In this document: one piece after another, positions 25,313 through 35,288 of the stretch
Position numbering within the stretch: the first letter of the stretch is position 1
Layout: each line of letters opens with the position of its first letter
DNA from: Parapedobacter pyrenivorans_A
Lineage (GTDB): Bacteria > Bacteroidota > Bacteroidia > Sphingobacteriales > Sphingobacteriaceae
Direction: 5' to 3'
Length of the DNA stretch: 64,000 nucleotides
Assembly (NCBI RefSeq): GCF_041925275.1
Contig: NZ_JBHEUZ010000011.1
Span: forward strand, 124,001 to 188,000
Position numbers and translations under genes: made by a program
The notes under the pieces: generated by a model
Databases searched by the model: none
What the model was told of the DNA's origin: nothing
The model's input: only the letters and a program-made list of their open reading frames with translations

Positions 25313-26066
25313 AAAAACAGTATTCATCACGGGAGCCAGTGCCGGTATCGGCGAAGCGTGCGCACGGACGTTCGCCCGCGAAGGTTACGACCTGCTGTTG
25401 GCAGCCCGCCGCATCGACCGTTTGGAAGCATTGGCGGCACAGCTAATGCATGATTTCGGCACATCGGCCTATACGTTGGCGCTCGATGTCCGCGACGCAG
25501 ATGAGGTGTCAACGGCGTTCAACAACATTCCTGAGCACTGGCGGCAGGTGGACGTGCTGGTGAATAACGCTGGCCTGAGCCAGGGGCTCGACCCGATATA
25601 CGAGGGAGACATTGGCGATTGGGACCGGATGATAGACACTAACATCAAGGGGTTGCTGTACATTACGCGTACGGTGGTCCCCGGTATGGTGGCAAGGAAG
25701 CAGGGACATATCATCAATATCGGCTCCATTGCCGCCAAGGAGGTGTACCCTAAAGGCAATGTGTACTGCGCCACCAAGCACGCTGTCGATGCACTTACCC
25801 AAGGTATGCGTATCGACCTGCTCGACAAACATATTAAGGTAACCGCCATCCACCCGGGCATGGTTGAAACCGAGTTTTCGGAAGTACGCTTCAAGGGCGA
25901 CACGGAACGGGCAGCCGCCGTGTACGACCGCATTGCGCCACTCTTGGCCGAGGACATCGCCGAGGCTGCCTGGTTTGCTGCCTCCCGGCCCAAACATGTC
26001 AATGTGAACGACATGGTGATCATGCCTACCATGCAGGCCACCGCCACTATTGCTATCCGGGAGTGA
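25305..26066 (+). CDS. SDR-family NAD(P)-dependent oxidoreductase (YdfG-like)
   Basis: A 253-residue classical short-chain dehydrogenase. The cofactor motif is TGASAGIGEACA (residues 7-18), NNAG is in VLVNNAGLSQGL, and the active site has Ser in INIGSIAAKEVYP and Tyr/Lys in NVYCATKHAV. ALTQGMRIDLLDKHIKVTAIHPGMVETEF is typical of YdfG-like 3-hydroxy acid (serine/allo-threonine) dehydrogenases, which is the closest functional guess. The start codon lies inside a simple repeat. Confidence 0.88.
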   Translation: MSKKTVFITGASAGIGEACARTFAREGYDLLLAARRIDRLEALAAQLMHDFGTSAYTLALDVRDADEVSTAFNNIPEHWRQVDVLVNNAGLSQGLDPIYEGDIGDWDRMIDTNIKGLLYITRTVVPGMVARKQGHIINIGSIAAKEVYPKGNVYCATKHAVDALTQGMRIDLLDKHIKVTAIHPGMVETEFSEVRFKGDTERAAAVYDRIAPLLAEDIAEAAWFAASRPKHVNVNDMVIMPTMQATATIAIRE

Positions 26067-26145
26067 CCTTTTTCAATTAAAACGATTATTCTTTTGTCGC
26101 TTTGGCCGATACTTGTATTTTCGCATTTCCCTAATTTGCACCGTG

Positions 26146-27945
26146 ATGAAATATATCCGTACCAATTTGCTTGCACTTATGACTGTAGTTACCACATCCG
26201 CACTCGCTGCGCCATCCATCCGATTCGAAGTATCCTTCAAGGAACCGCAGGCACATTACGCCGAGATAAAAATGGAAATATCAGACCTTCGCAAAGACCA
26301 TATCGATGTGAAGATGCCTGTATGGACTCCGGGGTCATATCTGGTGCGTGAATATGCGCGCCATGTCGAAAGTGTAGAAGCGTGCGATGCTGACGGTGCC
26401 TACCTCGCGGTGGAAAAGGTTAACAAAAACACCTGGCGCATCCAATCGGCCAAGGCAAAAAAAGTGACGTTCAGCTATCGCATATATGGGTTTGAAGTAT
26501 CGGTACGCACCAACTTTATCGATGATAGCCATGCGTTCCTCTCACCTGCGGCTACGTTCATGTATGTAGATGGGATGCTCGACCAGCCGGTGGAGGTAAC
26601 CGTTATCCCGCATGCCAACTGGGCCAACATATCCACCGGCTTGGAGACTGTTGCGGGCAAACCAAACACGTTCCATGCAGCGGACTTCGACATCCTGTTT
26701 GACTCGCCGATCGAAGTGGGAAATCAAGACGTATTCACCTTCGATGCTGCGGGCGTGCACCACGAAATCGCCATGGTAGGCGGTGGGAACTACGATAAAG
26801 AGCGGCTGAAGGCCGATTGTGCCGCTATCGTGGAAGAAGCAACGGCCATATTCGGCGTAAACCCCAACAAGCGGTACGTATTCATTGTGCACAACTACCA
26901 GTCGGGCGGCGGGGGCCTGGAACACCTCAATTCAACCGTATTGGGTGCCAGCAGAAACGGCTACCAGAGTGAACGCTCGTACGTGGGTTTCCTCGGCCTG
27001 GTAGCCCACGAGTACTTCCACCTATGGCATGTGAAGCGGCTCCGCCCCTTCGAGCTTGGCCCGTTCGACTATGACAACGAAAACTATACCTCAGCCTTGT
27101 GGATCATGGAAGGCTTCACCGCCTACTATGACAACCTGTTGCTCCGCCGTTGCGGCTTTCTTGATGAGAGCGGATACCTGCAAGCCATCGCCAACGATGT
27201 AAACACGATTGAAAACCGCCCCGGCAATAAGGTGCAATCCGCCGCACTCGCCAGTTTCGATGCGTGGATCAAATACTACCGGCCCGACGAAAACTCGGCC
27301 AACACGAGTGTATCCTACTACAACAAAGGAGCGTTGTTGGCGATGCTACTCGATCTTAAGATCCTGACCGCTACACAGGGCGAAAAAAGGCTTGACGATG
27401 TATTAAAAGCTGCCTATGAAAAGTTCTATGTCCGTGAGCGACGTGGATTTAGAGAGCAGGAGCTGCAAACACTGATCGAAGAGGTCACGGGCACGTCTGT
27501 AGCAGCTATCTTCGATGCGGCCCATGCAATCGGCCCGTTGGACTACAACGGCTACCTCAACGCCGTGGGCTACGAATTGATCGACTACAATGAAGGGCAG
27601 GAACGGCCGGATCTCGGATTCACAACGGCCATGACCGACGGCCGTGTGGTGGTTACCGGCGTAACCCGTGGCACAGGTGCCTGGAACGGCGGCATCAATG
27701 TGAAGGATGAGGTACTTGCCATCAATGGTGAACGCTTGGATGCCAATGGCCGTGAATTGAACCGGCTGGTGCAATCGTCCGTTATCGGCGATCAACTCGA
27801 CGTCCTCATCGCAAGGGATGGAAAGATAAGGGAACTAACCATCACCCTCAGCGAAGACACGAAAGGGTCTTTCCGCATTGTGCCGCTACAGAATGCTTCG
27901 CAGCAGCAAAAACGGTTGGGACAAACTTGGCTGTCGTTGAATTAA
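26146..27945 (+). CDS. M61-family metallopeptidase with C-terminal PDZ domain
   Basis: A 599-residue secreted peptidase with a signal peptide (NLLALMTVVTTSALA). The N-terminal beta domain contains the M61 hallmark MPVWTPGSYLVREYARHV. The zinc site HEYFH is at residues 288-292, followed by LWHVKRLRPFELGPFDY; the third ligand Glu is in WIMEGFTAYYDNL. A PDZ-like domain spans about 500-580 (VTRGTGAWNGGINVKDEVLAINGE). M61 glycyl aminopeptidases cleave N-terminal Gly or Ala. The longer in-frame start at 26050 was rejected because it would precede the signal peptide with a non-signal extension. Confidence 0.9.
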   Translation: MKYIRTNLLALMTVVTTSALAAPSIRFEVSFKEPQAHYAEIKMEISDLRKDHIDVKMPVWTPGSYLVREYARHVESVEACDADGAYLAVEKVNKNTWRIQSAKAKKVTFSYRIYGFEVSVRTNFIDDSHAFLSPAATFMYVDGMLDQPVEVTVIPHANWANISTGLETVAGKPNTFHAADFDILFDSPIEVGNQDVFTFDAAGVHHEIAMVGGGNYDKERLKADCAAIVEEATAIFGVNPNKRYVFIVHNYQSGGGGLEHLNSTVLGASRNGYQSERSYVGFLGLVAHEYFHLWHVKRLRPFELGPFDYDNENYTSALWIMEGFTAYYDNLLLRRCGFLDESGYLQAIANDVNTIENRPGNKVQSAALASFDAWIKYYRPDENSANTSVSYYNKGALLAMLLDLKILTATQGEKRLDDVLKAAYEKFYVRERRGFREQELQTLIEEVTGTSVAAIFDAAHAIGPLDYNGYLNAVGYELIDYNEGQERPDLGFTTAMTDGRVVVTGVTRGTGAWNGGINVKDEVLAINGERLDANGRELNRLVQSSVIGDQLDVLIARDGKIRELTITLSEDTKGSFRIVPLQNASQQQKRLGQTWLSLN

Positions 27946-27966
27946 TGGTCAATGGTTAATTGTCAA

Positions 27967-28464
27967 TTAAAAAACAAACCGTATAGACAGCCCGATTCCG
28001 TCGAACCGTACGCCCGACTCGGGCGTCAGTTCCATGGTGGGCTTCCAATCAAGCGACAGGTTGATGGGAGCCTCGGGGATTTTGTAGTCGGCACCCACAA
28101 CGCCGTCGAAACTCCATGCCAAGCCGCTTGAATCGGTATCTTTATAACGATAGTGGCCCAGGCCGCCGCCGAACCCGTAATACCAACGCAGCCCTTCCAC
28201 ATCGACAAAGTTGATCGGCTGGTGGATTTCGTATAGGCCCAATAGCTTGAAAATAGTAAAACTCCTATTCCCCTGAAAGTTCACAATCCCGTCGATGGCG
28301 TGGCTCTCATTAAGGAAATGCTTATAGGTAATCCCGTTTGCTACACCAAAACGACCGCCTATCGCCCGCGTATAGCTATCGTCCGCTTCTTGGGCAAAAG
28401 CACCGTGACTACCAATCCCTAAAAAAATAACGGCTATGAATAAGGTCAATCGTTTTGTTTCCAT
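27967..28464 (-). CDS. Small outer-membrane beta-barrel-like protein of unknown function
   Basis: A 165-residue protein with a signal peptide (RLTLFIAVIFLGIGSHGAFAQ) and alternating strands (GRFGVANGITYKHFL, RSFTIFKLLGLYEIH, LRWYYGFGGGLGHYRY). It ends in LSIRFVF, an aromatic C-terminal strand as in outer membrane barrels. I do not recognise the family; it resembles small opacity-type or PorT-like barrels. It is convergent with the M61 gene with only 21 bases between stops. Confidence 0.65.
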   Translation of the reverse strand: METKRLTLFIAVIFLGIGSHGAFAQEADDSYTRAIGGRFGVANGITYKHFLNESHAIDGIVNFQGNRSFTIFKLLGLYEIHQPINFVDVEGLRWYYGFGGGLGHYRYKDTDSSGLAWSFDGVVGADYKIPEAPINLSLDWKPTMELTPESGVRFDGIGLSIRFVF

Positions 28465-28614
28465 GCGGCTATCCGCGCAAAACAGATGCCAATATGCTAC
28501 TTGACGGCGACGATTCCGGCTATTTTTTTGAAAACTATGATATCCTTGAAATTGTTATTAACTTTAGATGCGTCGGCATGGATTTCCCGGCGATGTTATA
28601 AACCAGTCAGATAA

Positions 28615-30384
28615 ATGGTTATGGAAACACCCACCCGTATTTTCGATATATTAACGTATTACAAAAACCATTTTGCCAAACCGATCATGGTGGCCGGAAA
28701 AACAGCGGGCAAATGGACGAATCACTCCACGGATGACTTTTTGTCGACCGTGGATAACCTCAGCAAAGGGTTAGTGGCCAAGGGCATCGGCAAGGGCGAT
28801 AAAATCGCACTCATGTCGCACAACCGGCCCGAGTGGAATTTCTGTGACTTCGCCATCAATCAACTGGGTGCTGCCGTAGTGCCCCTATACCCAACGCTTT
28901 CCAAGCAGGACCTCTCGTTTATCATCCATGACGCGGAAGTAAAGATCATTTTCCTAAGCGACGCCGAGCTCTGTGAAAAGATTGCGGGCGCGTTGGCGGA
29001 AAACAACCTTGATATCCCAATTTACACATTCGATCCGGTAGTGGCCAAACCCTCGTGGCAATCGCTGGTGGATGAAGGCAAGCAGCACGATGTAGACCTG
29101 GCCCCGTACCGCAACGCCGTTGGTGAAGATGACCTCCTTACATTGATTTACACATCGGGCACCACCGGCAAGCCAAAAGGGGTATGCCTTTCCCATAAAA
29201 ATGTATTGACCAACGTATACGATTGTTTCAATCTCCTACCGGATTACTTTAAAAAAGCGCTGAGTTTCCTGCCACTATGCCATATTTTCGAACGCATGGT
29301 CGTATATCTCTATTTTGCCAAGGGCGTAGAGGTACACTATGCCGAAAGCCTGGATACCATCGTAGCAGACATCAACGACGTGAAGCCCGATGGATTTACC
29401 ACGGTACCGCGGGTTTTGGAAAAAGTATATGACAAAATCGTCTCCAAAGGCAAAGAACTCAAAGGGATTAAGAAGCACATCTTTTTCTGGGCACTCAACC
29501 TCGGACTCAACAACAAAGAACCGGGCAAGAACGGTAGCTGGGTCGATTTCCAACTAGGCATTGCCCGCAAATTGGTATTCAAGAAATGGCAAGCGGCGCT
29601 TGGCGGCAACATCAAGCTGATCGTTTCCGGGGGTGCCGCGTTGCAGCCCCGCCTTGCGCGAGTGTTCTGGGCCGCCGATATACCCGTGATGGAGGGGTAT
29701 GGTCTCACCGAAACCTCGCCGGTGATTGCAGTAAATACACTGGAAAAGGGCGGCGTCAAGTTCGGCACAGTGGGCAAGGTGCTCAAGCATGTGGACGTGA
29801 AAATTGCCACCGACGGTGAAATATTGTGCAAGGGCCCCAGTATATTCCGCAGCTACTATAAAAACGACGCTGCCACGGCCGAAGTGATCGATGACGAAGG
29901 TTACCTGCATACCGGTGATATCGGCGAGCTGGACACCGAAGGCTTCTTGCGGATCACGGACCGCAAAAAGGAAATGTTCAAAACGGCGGGAGGCAAATAC
30001 GTAGCACCCCAAGTGCTGGAAAACAAATTCATGGAATCTACCCTGGTCGCACAGGTCATGGTCATCGGTGAAAACCGGAAATTCCCCGCTGCCCTTATTG
30101 TGCCCGCATTCGACGTGTTGGCACAATGGTGCAAGATCAAGGGCATCCCCTTCCGCTCCAACGAAGAGGCGGTCAAAGACCCGGCGGTGATCGAGAAATA
30201 CCAACGGGAAGTCGATCGGCTCAACCAGGGGTTCGGCCAGTGGGAAAAGGTGAAGAAATTCGTCCTGCTCCCCAACCAGTGGACCATTGATGCCGGCGAA
30301 CTCACCCCCAAGCTCAGCCTGAAGCGTAAAGTCATCCTCCAGCGGCACGAAGAAGCGATAAACAGCATGTACCAAGAAAACTAA
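28615..30384 (+). CDS. Long-chain fatty acid--CoA ligase (AMP-forming)
   Basis: A 589-residue adenylate-forming enzyme. The P-loop motif is LIYTSGTTGKPKGVCLSH (about residues 178-195), with VMEGYGLTETSPVIAV and a C-terminal TGDIGELDTEGFLRITDRKKEMFKT hinge. The NAVGEDDLL and GGAALQPRLARVFWA motifs resemble the FadD15/FAA1-like long-chain acyl-CoA synthetases. It activates fatty acids for lipid synthesis or degradation. Two ATGs (28615, 28621) are equally plausible. No other beta-oxidation genes are adjacent. Confidence 0.92.
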   Translation: MVMETPTRIFDILTYYKNHFAKPIMVAGKTAGKWTNHSTDDFLSTVDNLSKGLVAKGIGKGDKIALMSHNRPEWNFCDFAINQLGAAVVPLYPTLSKQDLSFIIHDAEVKIIFLSDAELCEKIAGALAENNLDIPIYTFDPVVAKPSWQSLVDEGKQHDVDLAPYRNAVGEDDLLTLIYTSGTTGKPKGVCLSHKNVLTNVYDCFNLLPDYFKKALSFLPLCHIFERMVVYLYFAKGVEVHYAESLDTIVADINDVKPDGFTTVPRVLEKVYDKIVSKGKELKGIKKHIFFWALNLGLNNKEPGKNGSWVDFQLGIARKLVFKKWQAALGGNIKLIVSGGAALQPRLARVFWAADIPVMEGYGLTETSPVIAVNTLEKGGVKFGTVGKVLKHVDVKIATDGEILCKGPSIFRSYYKNDAATAEVIDDEGYLHTGDIGELDTEGFLRITDRKKEMFKTAGGKYVAPQVLENKFMESTLVAQVMVIGENRKFPAALIVPAFDVLAQWCKIKGIPFRSNEEAVKDPAVIEKYQREVDRLNQGFGQWEKVKKFVLLPNQWTIDAGELTPKLSLKRKVILQRHEEAINSMYQEN

Positions 30385-30427
30385 TTGGTCGTTCATTGGT
30401 TTCTTTACTGGACTTACAGCTAACGAC

Positions 30428-31402
30428 ATGAAATTTTTCCGCACCCAATTCTACAAAGACATTTTCAAACTGCTTAGCGATACCGCCAGTGGCTTTTCAA
30501 ATGACAATGGAATGAAAATGAGTGCCTCATTGGCATATTATACCATCTTCTCGATCGCGCCATTGCTCCTTATCGTTATCTGGACCGTTGGCTTCTTTTA
30601 CGGCGAATTATTAGCCGGGCCTGAAGACGCACAAACCGAGGTCTTCGATGAGTTCGCCAACATTTTCGGGCCGGAAACGGCGGCCCAGATACAGCAGATC
30701 ATCGCCAACATCAGCGTATCGAACAAATCGGGCTTGGGCATTGCCATCGGTATCGGCACACTGGTTGTGGGATCGACCACCATCTTCGTCGAAATACAAG
30801 ACTCGTTGAACCGGATTTGGGGGGTACGGCCAAAACCGAAAAAAGGGTGGCTAAAAATGCTGCTCAACCGTGTTTTGTCGCTCTCCATGGTGCTCGGCCT
30901 CGGATTCCTATTGATTGTATCGTTGATTGCGAACGGCCTGGTCGTTGCACTCAGTTCGCAGATCACTAATTACTTTCCCGATATTTCGGTTCTCGTTGTT
31001 GAATGGGCCAACGTTGCCCTCACATTGGTGGTGATAACGGTGCTCTTTGCGTTCATCTTCCGTTTCCTCCCCGATGCGCGCATGCGATTCAGGGACGTGA
31101 TGGGGGGTGCATTGTTTACCGGCGCCCTGTTTATGCTGGGCAGGTATCTCATCGCCCTCTACATGCAATTCAGTGCGCCGGCATCTGCTTATGGCGCCGC
31201 CGGCGCCATCATCGTGCTGCTGTTATGGGTATACTATTCCGCAGCCATCCTTTATTTTGGTGCTGAATTTACGAAAGTCTATGCGCTGAAATATGGCAAA
31301 GGTGTCTGGCCTTCGTCGTATGCCGTGAAGATCGTAACGACGGAAAAGGAGGTAGAAGACGAGCCTCTCCGGATATCCGACAGTCAAAACAACGAAAGTT
31401 GA
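30428..31402 (+). CDS. YihY/BrkB-family inner membrane protein
   Basis: A 324-residue membrane protein with six transmembrane segments, among them the family-defining MSASLAYYTIFSIAPLLLI (about residues 32-50), TIFVEIQDSLNRIWGV, and LPDARMRFRDVMGGALFTG. The acidic C-terminal tail (KEVEDEPLRISDSQNNES) is soluble. The function of YihY/BrkB proteins is unsettled; they were historically called ribonuclease BN. The last 19 bases overlap the convergent dinB gene. Confidence 0.88.
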   Translation: MKFFRTQFYKDIFKLLSDTASGFSNDNGMKMSASLAYYTIFSIAPLLLIVIWTVGFFYGELLAGPEDAQTEVFDEFANIFGPETAAQIQQIIANISVSNKSGLGIAIGIGTLVVGSTTIFVEIQDSLNRIWGVRPKPKKGWLKMLLNRVLSLSMVLGLGFLLIVSLIANGLVVALSSQITNYFPDISVLVVEWANVALTLVVITVLFAFIFRFLPDARMRFRDVMGGALFTGALFMLGRYLIALYMQFSAPASAYGAAGAIIVLLLWVYYSAAILYFGAEFTKVYALKYGKGVWPSSYAVKIVTTEKEVEDEPLRISDSQNNES

Positions 31403-32448
31403 GCAGACGCCAGCTTCACCCGGTCGAAATTGCTTGCTGTGATTCCCAATAGCCGTATGGGCATCGAATCTTCAGCCACCACTGTACGGAGCGACTGGCA
31501 AGCCAGCCCTAGCACCTCTTCAAACGCATCAGTATAATATGGTAGGGAGTGGCTCCGGGTCATCAACCGGAAATCGGCGAACCTCACTTTCAGCGTAAAC
31601 GTGCGCCCCTTCAGGCTACGTGCCTGCAAGCGCGTGGTCAGCTTCGTAGCAATCTTACCCAGTTCCTCCTCCATGCTATCCAAACGGTCTAGGTCGGTGG
31701 AGAAGGTGTCTTCTACCGCGAGCGATTTCAGTTCGCGATTGGGTTGTACCACCCGGTCGTCTATGCCCCGCACAATCCGGTAATAGAAGTGGCCACTCTT
31801 TCCAAATAGCCGCACCAAGTCTGCTTCGGCCATCCGTTTGAGGTCCGCACCCGTGAATAATTGCAACTGGCGCATCTTGGCAGCGGTTACCTTCCCTACC
31901 CCGAAAAACTTTTCAACCGGCAGTTGCTCCATAAACCGTTCTACGCGCGAGGGGCCGATGAACGTGAGGCCATCCGGCTTGTCCATATCGGAGGCGATTT
32001 TGGCAACAAACTTATTGATGGACACACCGGCCGATGCGGTAAGCCCGAGCTCGTTGCTGATGGCGTCCTTGATGTAGGTGGCAATATCGATGGCAGACCC
32101 TATCCCCAGCTTATCGGTGGTCACGTCGAGATAAGCCTCATCGAGCGATAGCGGCTCAATCAGATCGGTATAGCGCCTGAAAATGGTGCGGATTTGCGCG
32201 GAAACGGCTTTATACGCGTCAAACCGGGGCGGCACGAACAGCGCGTGGGGACATAGTTTAACTGCCCTGCTGCAGGGCATTGCTGAATGGATGCCATAGC
32301 TACGGGCTTCGTAGCTCGCCGTGGCCACCACGCCACGGCTTGTCGGCGCCCCCCCAACCACCAGCGGCTTACCTCGATATTCCGGAAAATCACGTTGTTC
32401 TACCGAGGCATAAAACGCATCCATATCAATATGGATGATTTTCCGCAT
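31384..32448 (-). CDS. dinB: DNA polymerase IV
   Basis: A 354-residue Y-family translesion polymerase. The active-site aspartate motifs are HIDMDAFYASVEQRD (residues 6-20) and PLSLDEAYLDVT, and the helix-hairpin-helix/little-finger regions follow (PVEKFFGVGKVTAAKM). The C-terminus is short but reaches the SLF ending, close to a beta-clamp-binding motif (AQLSLF). Such polymerases copy past lesions with low fidelity, often under SOS control. No LexA-like box was identified. The gene lies 21 bases downstream of the MG2/plug gene on the same strand. Confidence 0.95.
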   Translation of the reverse strand: MRKIIHIDMDAFYASVEQRDFPEYRGKPLVVGGAPTSRGVVATASYEARSYGIHSAMPCSRAVKLCPHALFVPPRFDAYKAVSAQIRTIFRRYTDLIEPLSLDEAYLDVTTDKLGIGSAIDIATYIKDAISNELGLTASAGVSINKFVAKIASDMDKPDGLTFIGPSRVERFMEQLPVEKFFGVGKVTAAKMRQLQLFTGADLKRMAEADLVRLFGKSGHFYYRIVRGIDDRVVQPNRELKSLAVEDTFSTDLDRLDSMEEELGKIATKLTTRLQARSLKGRTFTLKVRFADFRLMTRSHSLPYYTDAFEEVLGLACQSLRTVVAEDSMPIRLLGITASNFDRVKLASAQLSLF

Positions 32449-32469
32449 ATCCTTTGTTCCTTTCCTACA

Positions 32470-35193
32470 TTAGTTGACGGTATACCGGTACACCGCCCGC
32501 CCGATATTGCCATGTGCATCGACGCCTTCCACCACCACCCGATAACTTCCTTTTCCGTCGGCATTGTAATATTCCAGCTGCGCTTTGCCATCCTCCCCTG
32601 CCTTTACGTCAGGGTTCCAGTAAATGGTCGTACGGATATCATTCACGGCGCGGCGCTCGGGGGTGTCGTACTTGGGCACATAGAACTTACGCTCTTTAAC
32701 GTACCCCAGTGGGGTGAGGTCAATGATATTGCTTTTTGGCAGTAGGCTTTCTATCTGGCTGAGCGACATACGTGGCGCTTTTTCCACCTTTTTGGTATAG
32801 ATAGACACCACACCGTTATTTTGGTACATGCGGCTCACGGTACCCAACTCGTCCTTGAGAAAAATCTCGATACCTTCTACTTCCGTGGGCATGATGCCGT
32901 GCAACCCGGCTACATCCATGGCCATCCCGTTCACAAAAAACTGCACGGGGATGCGCCCACCCGCATTGTAGTCGCGTGTAATGAAAAAGAGCTGGCTTTG
33001 CGCATCGTAGGTAACGCCCGTAAGGGCCGTTTGCAGACACATGACGAGGTTATTGCATCCCTTTAACCGATCGGCATTGATTTGGTGGTCGGCCATACCC
33101 AATCCCGACAGCGCCGAATAATCTTTGTGCGAAAAACTCGGCCGTGAGGAGGCGGTAACCTCCACTTCTTCCAGCAGGATGGATGTGCGGTATTCATTAC
33201 GGCTATTGTCGAGGTAGTTAACAAACTGTTGGTCTATATTCAACACATCATCGGCGCGGTAGGCGGTGGTATCAATCCCCGGAAACTGCGTGGGGTCCAC
33301 ATTGATTACCATGTTACGGTAATTATCGTTCCCCCGTGCGTTGATGGTTACCCGCGACGAATCCGTAAACTGTAGGTCTTCAAATACAAAGCGCCCCCGT
33401 TCATCGGTATACACATCCTTTCTAAAGCTCCTGTCGGGGATAGAAAGCAGCAGTCCGCCATTGACCACAGGCTTACCGTTATTGAGGCGCAAGATACCGG
33501 CGATTTCGATACCCTGCTCGGGAAAAAAATGCACCGGGGGATACTTGTCCGCTAAAATATCGGCATAAGAAAACCGGCGGTACCCTTGTGTAAGCAGTAA
33601 CGCATCCAACGCGTTGCGCTTTTCGGTATCCGGATCTGTAAAATAGTAATTGGGTGCTTCCACATAACCTTTGAGGTCGGACGTGAGCAAGAGATTGCTC
33701 AAGATGGTAATTTCCCGATTTCCATCGAACGGCACTTTTGTTTCGTCAACCACCGACACCGAATAGTTCCCGGCGGTGGGTGTGCCGTTATTGTCGACAG
33801 TCAACCCGAGGTTCACCAGCTCTTTCGCCGCATACGCTGGTTTGTTGCTGGTCACGGCGATGTCAAGTGGCCGGATGTTCTCTACAAAAACCAACCGCTC
33901 GCTGAGTGGCTTCCCCGCTGAGTTGAACAAGGTAATTTGAGCGACGCCTGTTGGGAAGCGATCCTTCGGCAAACTCACCGTTATGGTTGCATTACGTAGC
34001 ACCGCCTGCGCCGCGTAGCAGAGAACGCCATTGGCTTGGGCCACCAGGTAATAGGCACTGCCGCTATTGGCGCTGTAGTATTGGTCGTTGGCTACGATAC
34101 CCAGCTGCAATTGGGCGGTATCCGACTTCAACACCGTCACATTGATTCCCTGGTCAACTACCGGCGGCAGCGGGTATTCCCGATTTTCACCGCTTTCAAA
34201 TGTCAGCTTTGCTGTATAGTTCTTTCCCGGTTCGGGGGTCATCGTGAAGTACCCCATACCGAAGTGTGCCCCGGCGATCGATGCCACTTCAGCACCGCCT
34301 TGGTCAACAATATTTCCGGTAACGGGGAGCCCGCGCCCGTCACTTCCAACAGCCTTGAAAGCCACTTTCTTGGCCACGCCCGCGATGAAATCGCCACCCT
34401 CCGGGAAAAACTGGACGTCAGCATCCCACACTGCGCTGCGCAGTGGGAAACGGCCTAACATGGGCGGTGCGCTTCCCGTCGTTTCCAAGGAAACATGAAG
34501 GCTCCCTTCGCGGAGCACATCCCTGTCTTTTCCATTGATGTTGATGACCACGTTGCCCACCGCATCGGTCTTCCCCTTCCCATCGTCAATCGGTTCCCAG
34601 CCCGCCACCGCCGCCCAAGTAAGTTTGCGGTCGCCCAACGGCTTGCCCTCCCGATCTTTGAACTGGATGACCGCTTGGGTACGGGCGTTCTTCCCATTAC
34701 TCACATCGTTGAATGAAACGGTATAGTGCAGGTTATTGTTGAGCACATCGCCGATAGGAACAATCTTATTGAAGAAATACGCAGGATCGAAATTGACCAT
34801 CCATTTTGTATATGCCCTGAAGCGGTAATTCCCTTGGGTATACCATTCCTGGTCGAGCACGAGGTGCCCATCGCCGCCTTGGTCAGTAAGCGGAATCCGC
34901 ATGGTTTGCATCAACGAGTCCTTGCCGTTCATCACTTCCACGTACGCCACTTTGCTCAGCTCGTAGTTGTACATGTTGCTGGTAAGGTAGACCTTAAACC
35001 ACATCGTGTCGCCTACGGCATAGTAAGGCTTATCGAAATGCACATGTACTTTCTCAATGGGATACGCTTCCAGCAATTTTTGTGTTTTTTCAACAACGGT
35101 ATTGATACTGATCGTATCTTGTTGAGCATGTAGCTGGATGGATTGGCAACAGATAAAAAGCGCGCAGCACAGTAGTTTGGCAATACGGTTCAT
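32470..35193 (-). CDS. MG2-domain/TonB-plug-like secreted protein
   Basis: A 907-residue secreted protein with a signal peptide (IAKLLCCALFICCQSIQLHAQ). Residues about 35-130 form an alpha-2-macroglobulin MG2-like domain (YPIEKVHVHFDKPYYAVGDT). Further beta-sandwich repeats and a carboxypeptidase-regulatory-like region (about 600-680) follow, then a TonB-receptor plug-like stretch (about 730-820, PVQFFVNGMAMDVAGLHG). No 22-stranded barrel follows, so it is not a transporter. Function unknown; perhaps a surface or periplasmic assembly factor. The ATG at 35193 is preferred because a promoter at 35222-35253 lies downstream of the longer start. Confidence 0.75.
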   Translation of the reverse strand: MNRIAKLLCCALFICCQSIQLHAQQDTISINTVVEKTQKLLEAYPIEKVHVHFDKPYYAVGDTMWFKVYLTSNMYNYELSKVAYVEVMNGKDSLMQTMRIPLTDQGGDGHLVLDQEWYTQGNYRFRAYTKWMVNFDPAYFFNKIVPIGDVLNNNLHYTVSFNDVSNGKNARTQAVIQFKDREGKPLGDRKLTWAAVAGWEPIDDGKGKTDAVGNVVININGKDRDVLREGSLHVSLETTGSAPPMLGRFPLRSAVWDADVQFFPEGGDFIAGVAKKVAFKAVGSDGRGLPVTGNIVDQGGAEVASIAGAHFGMGYFTMTPEPGKNYTAKLTFESGENREYPLPPVVDQGINVTVLKSDTAQLQLGIVANDQYYSANSGSAYYLVAQANGVLCYAAQAVLRNATITVSLPKDRFPTGVAQITLFNSAGKPLSERLVFVENIRPLDIAVTSNKPAYAAKELVNLGLTVDNNGTPTAGNYSVSVVDETKVPFDGNREITILSNLLLTSDLKGYVEAPNYYFTDPDTEKRNALDALLLTQGYRRFSYADILADKYPPVHFFPEQGIEIAGILRLNNGKPVVNGGLLLSIPDRSFRKDVYTDERGRFVFEDLQFTDSSRVTINARGNDNYRNMVINVDPTQFPGIDTTAYRADDVLNIDQQFVNYLDNSRNEYRTSILLEEVEVTASSRPSFSHKDYSALSGLGMADHQINADRLKGCNNLVMCLQTALTGVTYDAQSQLFFITRDYNAGGRIPVQFFVNGMAMDVAGLHGIMPTEVEGIEIFLKDELGTVSRMYQNNGVVSIYTKKVEKAPRMSLSQIESLLPKSNIIDLTPLGYVKERKFYVPKYDTPERRAVNDIRTTIYWNPDVKAGEDGKAQLEYYNADGKGSYRVVVEGVDAHGNIGRAVYRYTVN

Positions 35194-35221
35194 TCCCATC
35201 ATATTTCGAGTCAATAAGCCG

Positions 35222-35253
35222 CTAAGATATCTTTTTTGGGCGCTTATGCCAAA
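35222..35253 (-). promoter_or_regulatory. Promoter of the MG2/plug gene
   Basis: On the minus strand TTTG (35253-35250) and TATCTTAG (35229-35222) are spaced 20 bases apart; the -7 box has one mismatch to TAnnTTTG. It lies between the end of cls and the ATG at 35193. Confidence 0.5.
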
Positions 35254-35288
35254 TGGGCAGCCAATTTTAACATTTAATAACGCGGAGT

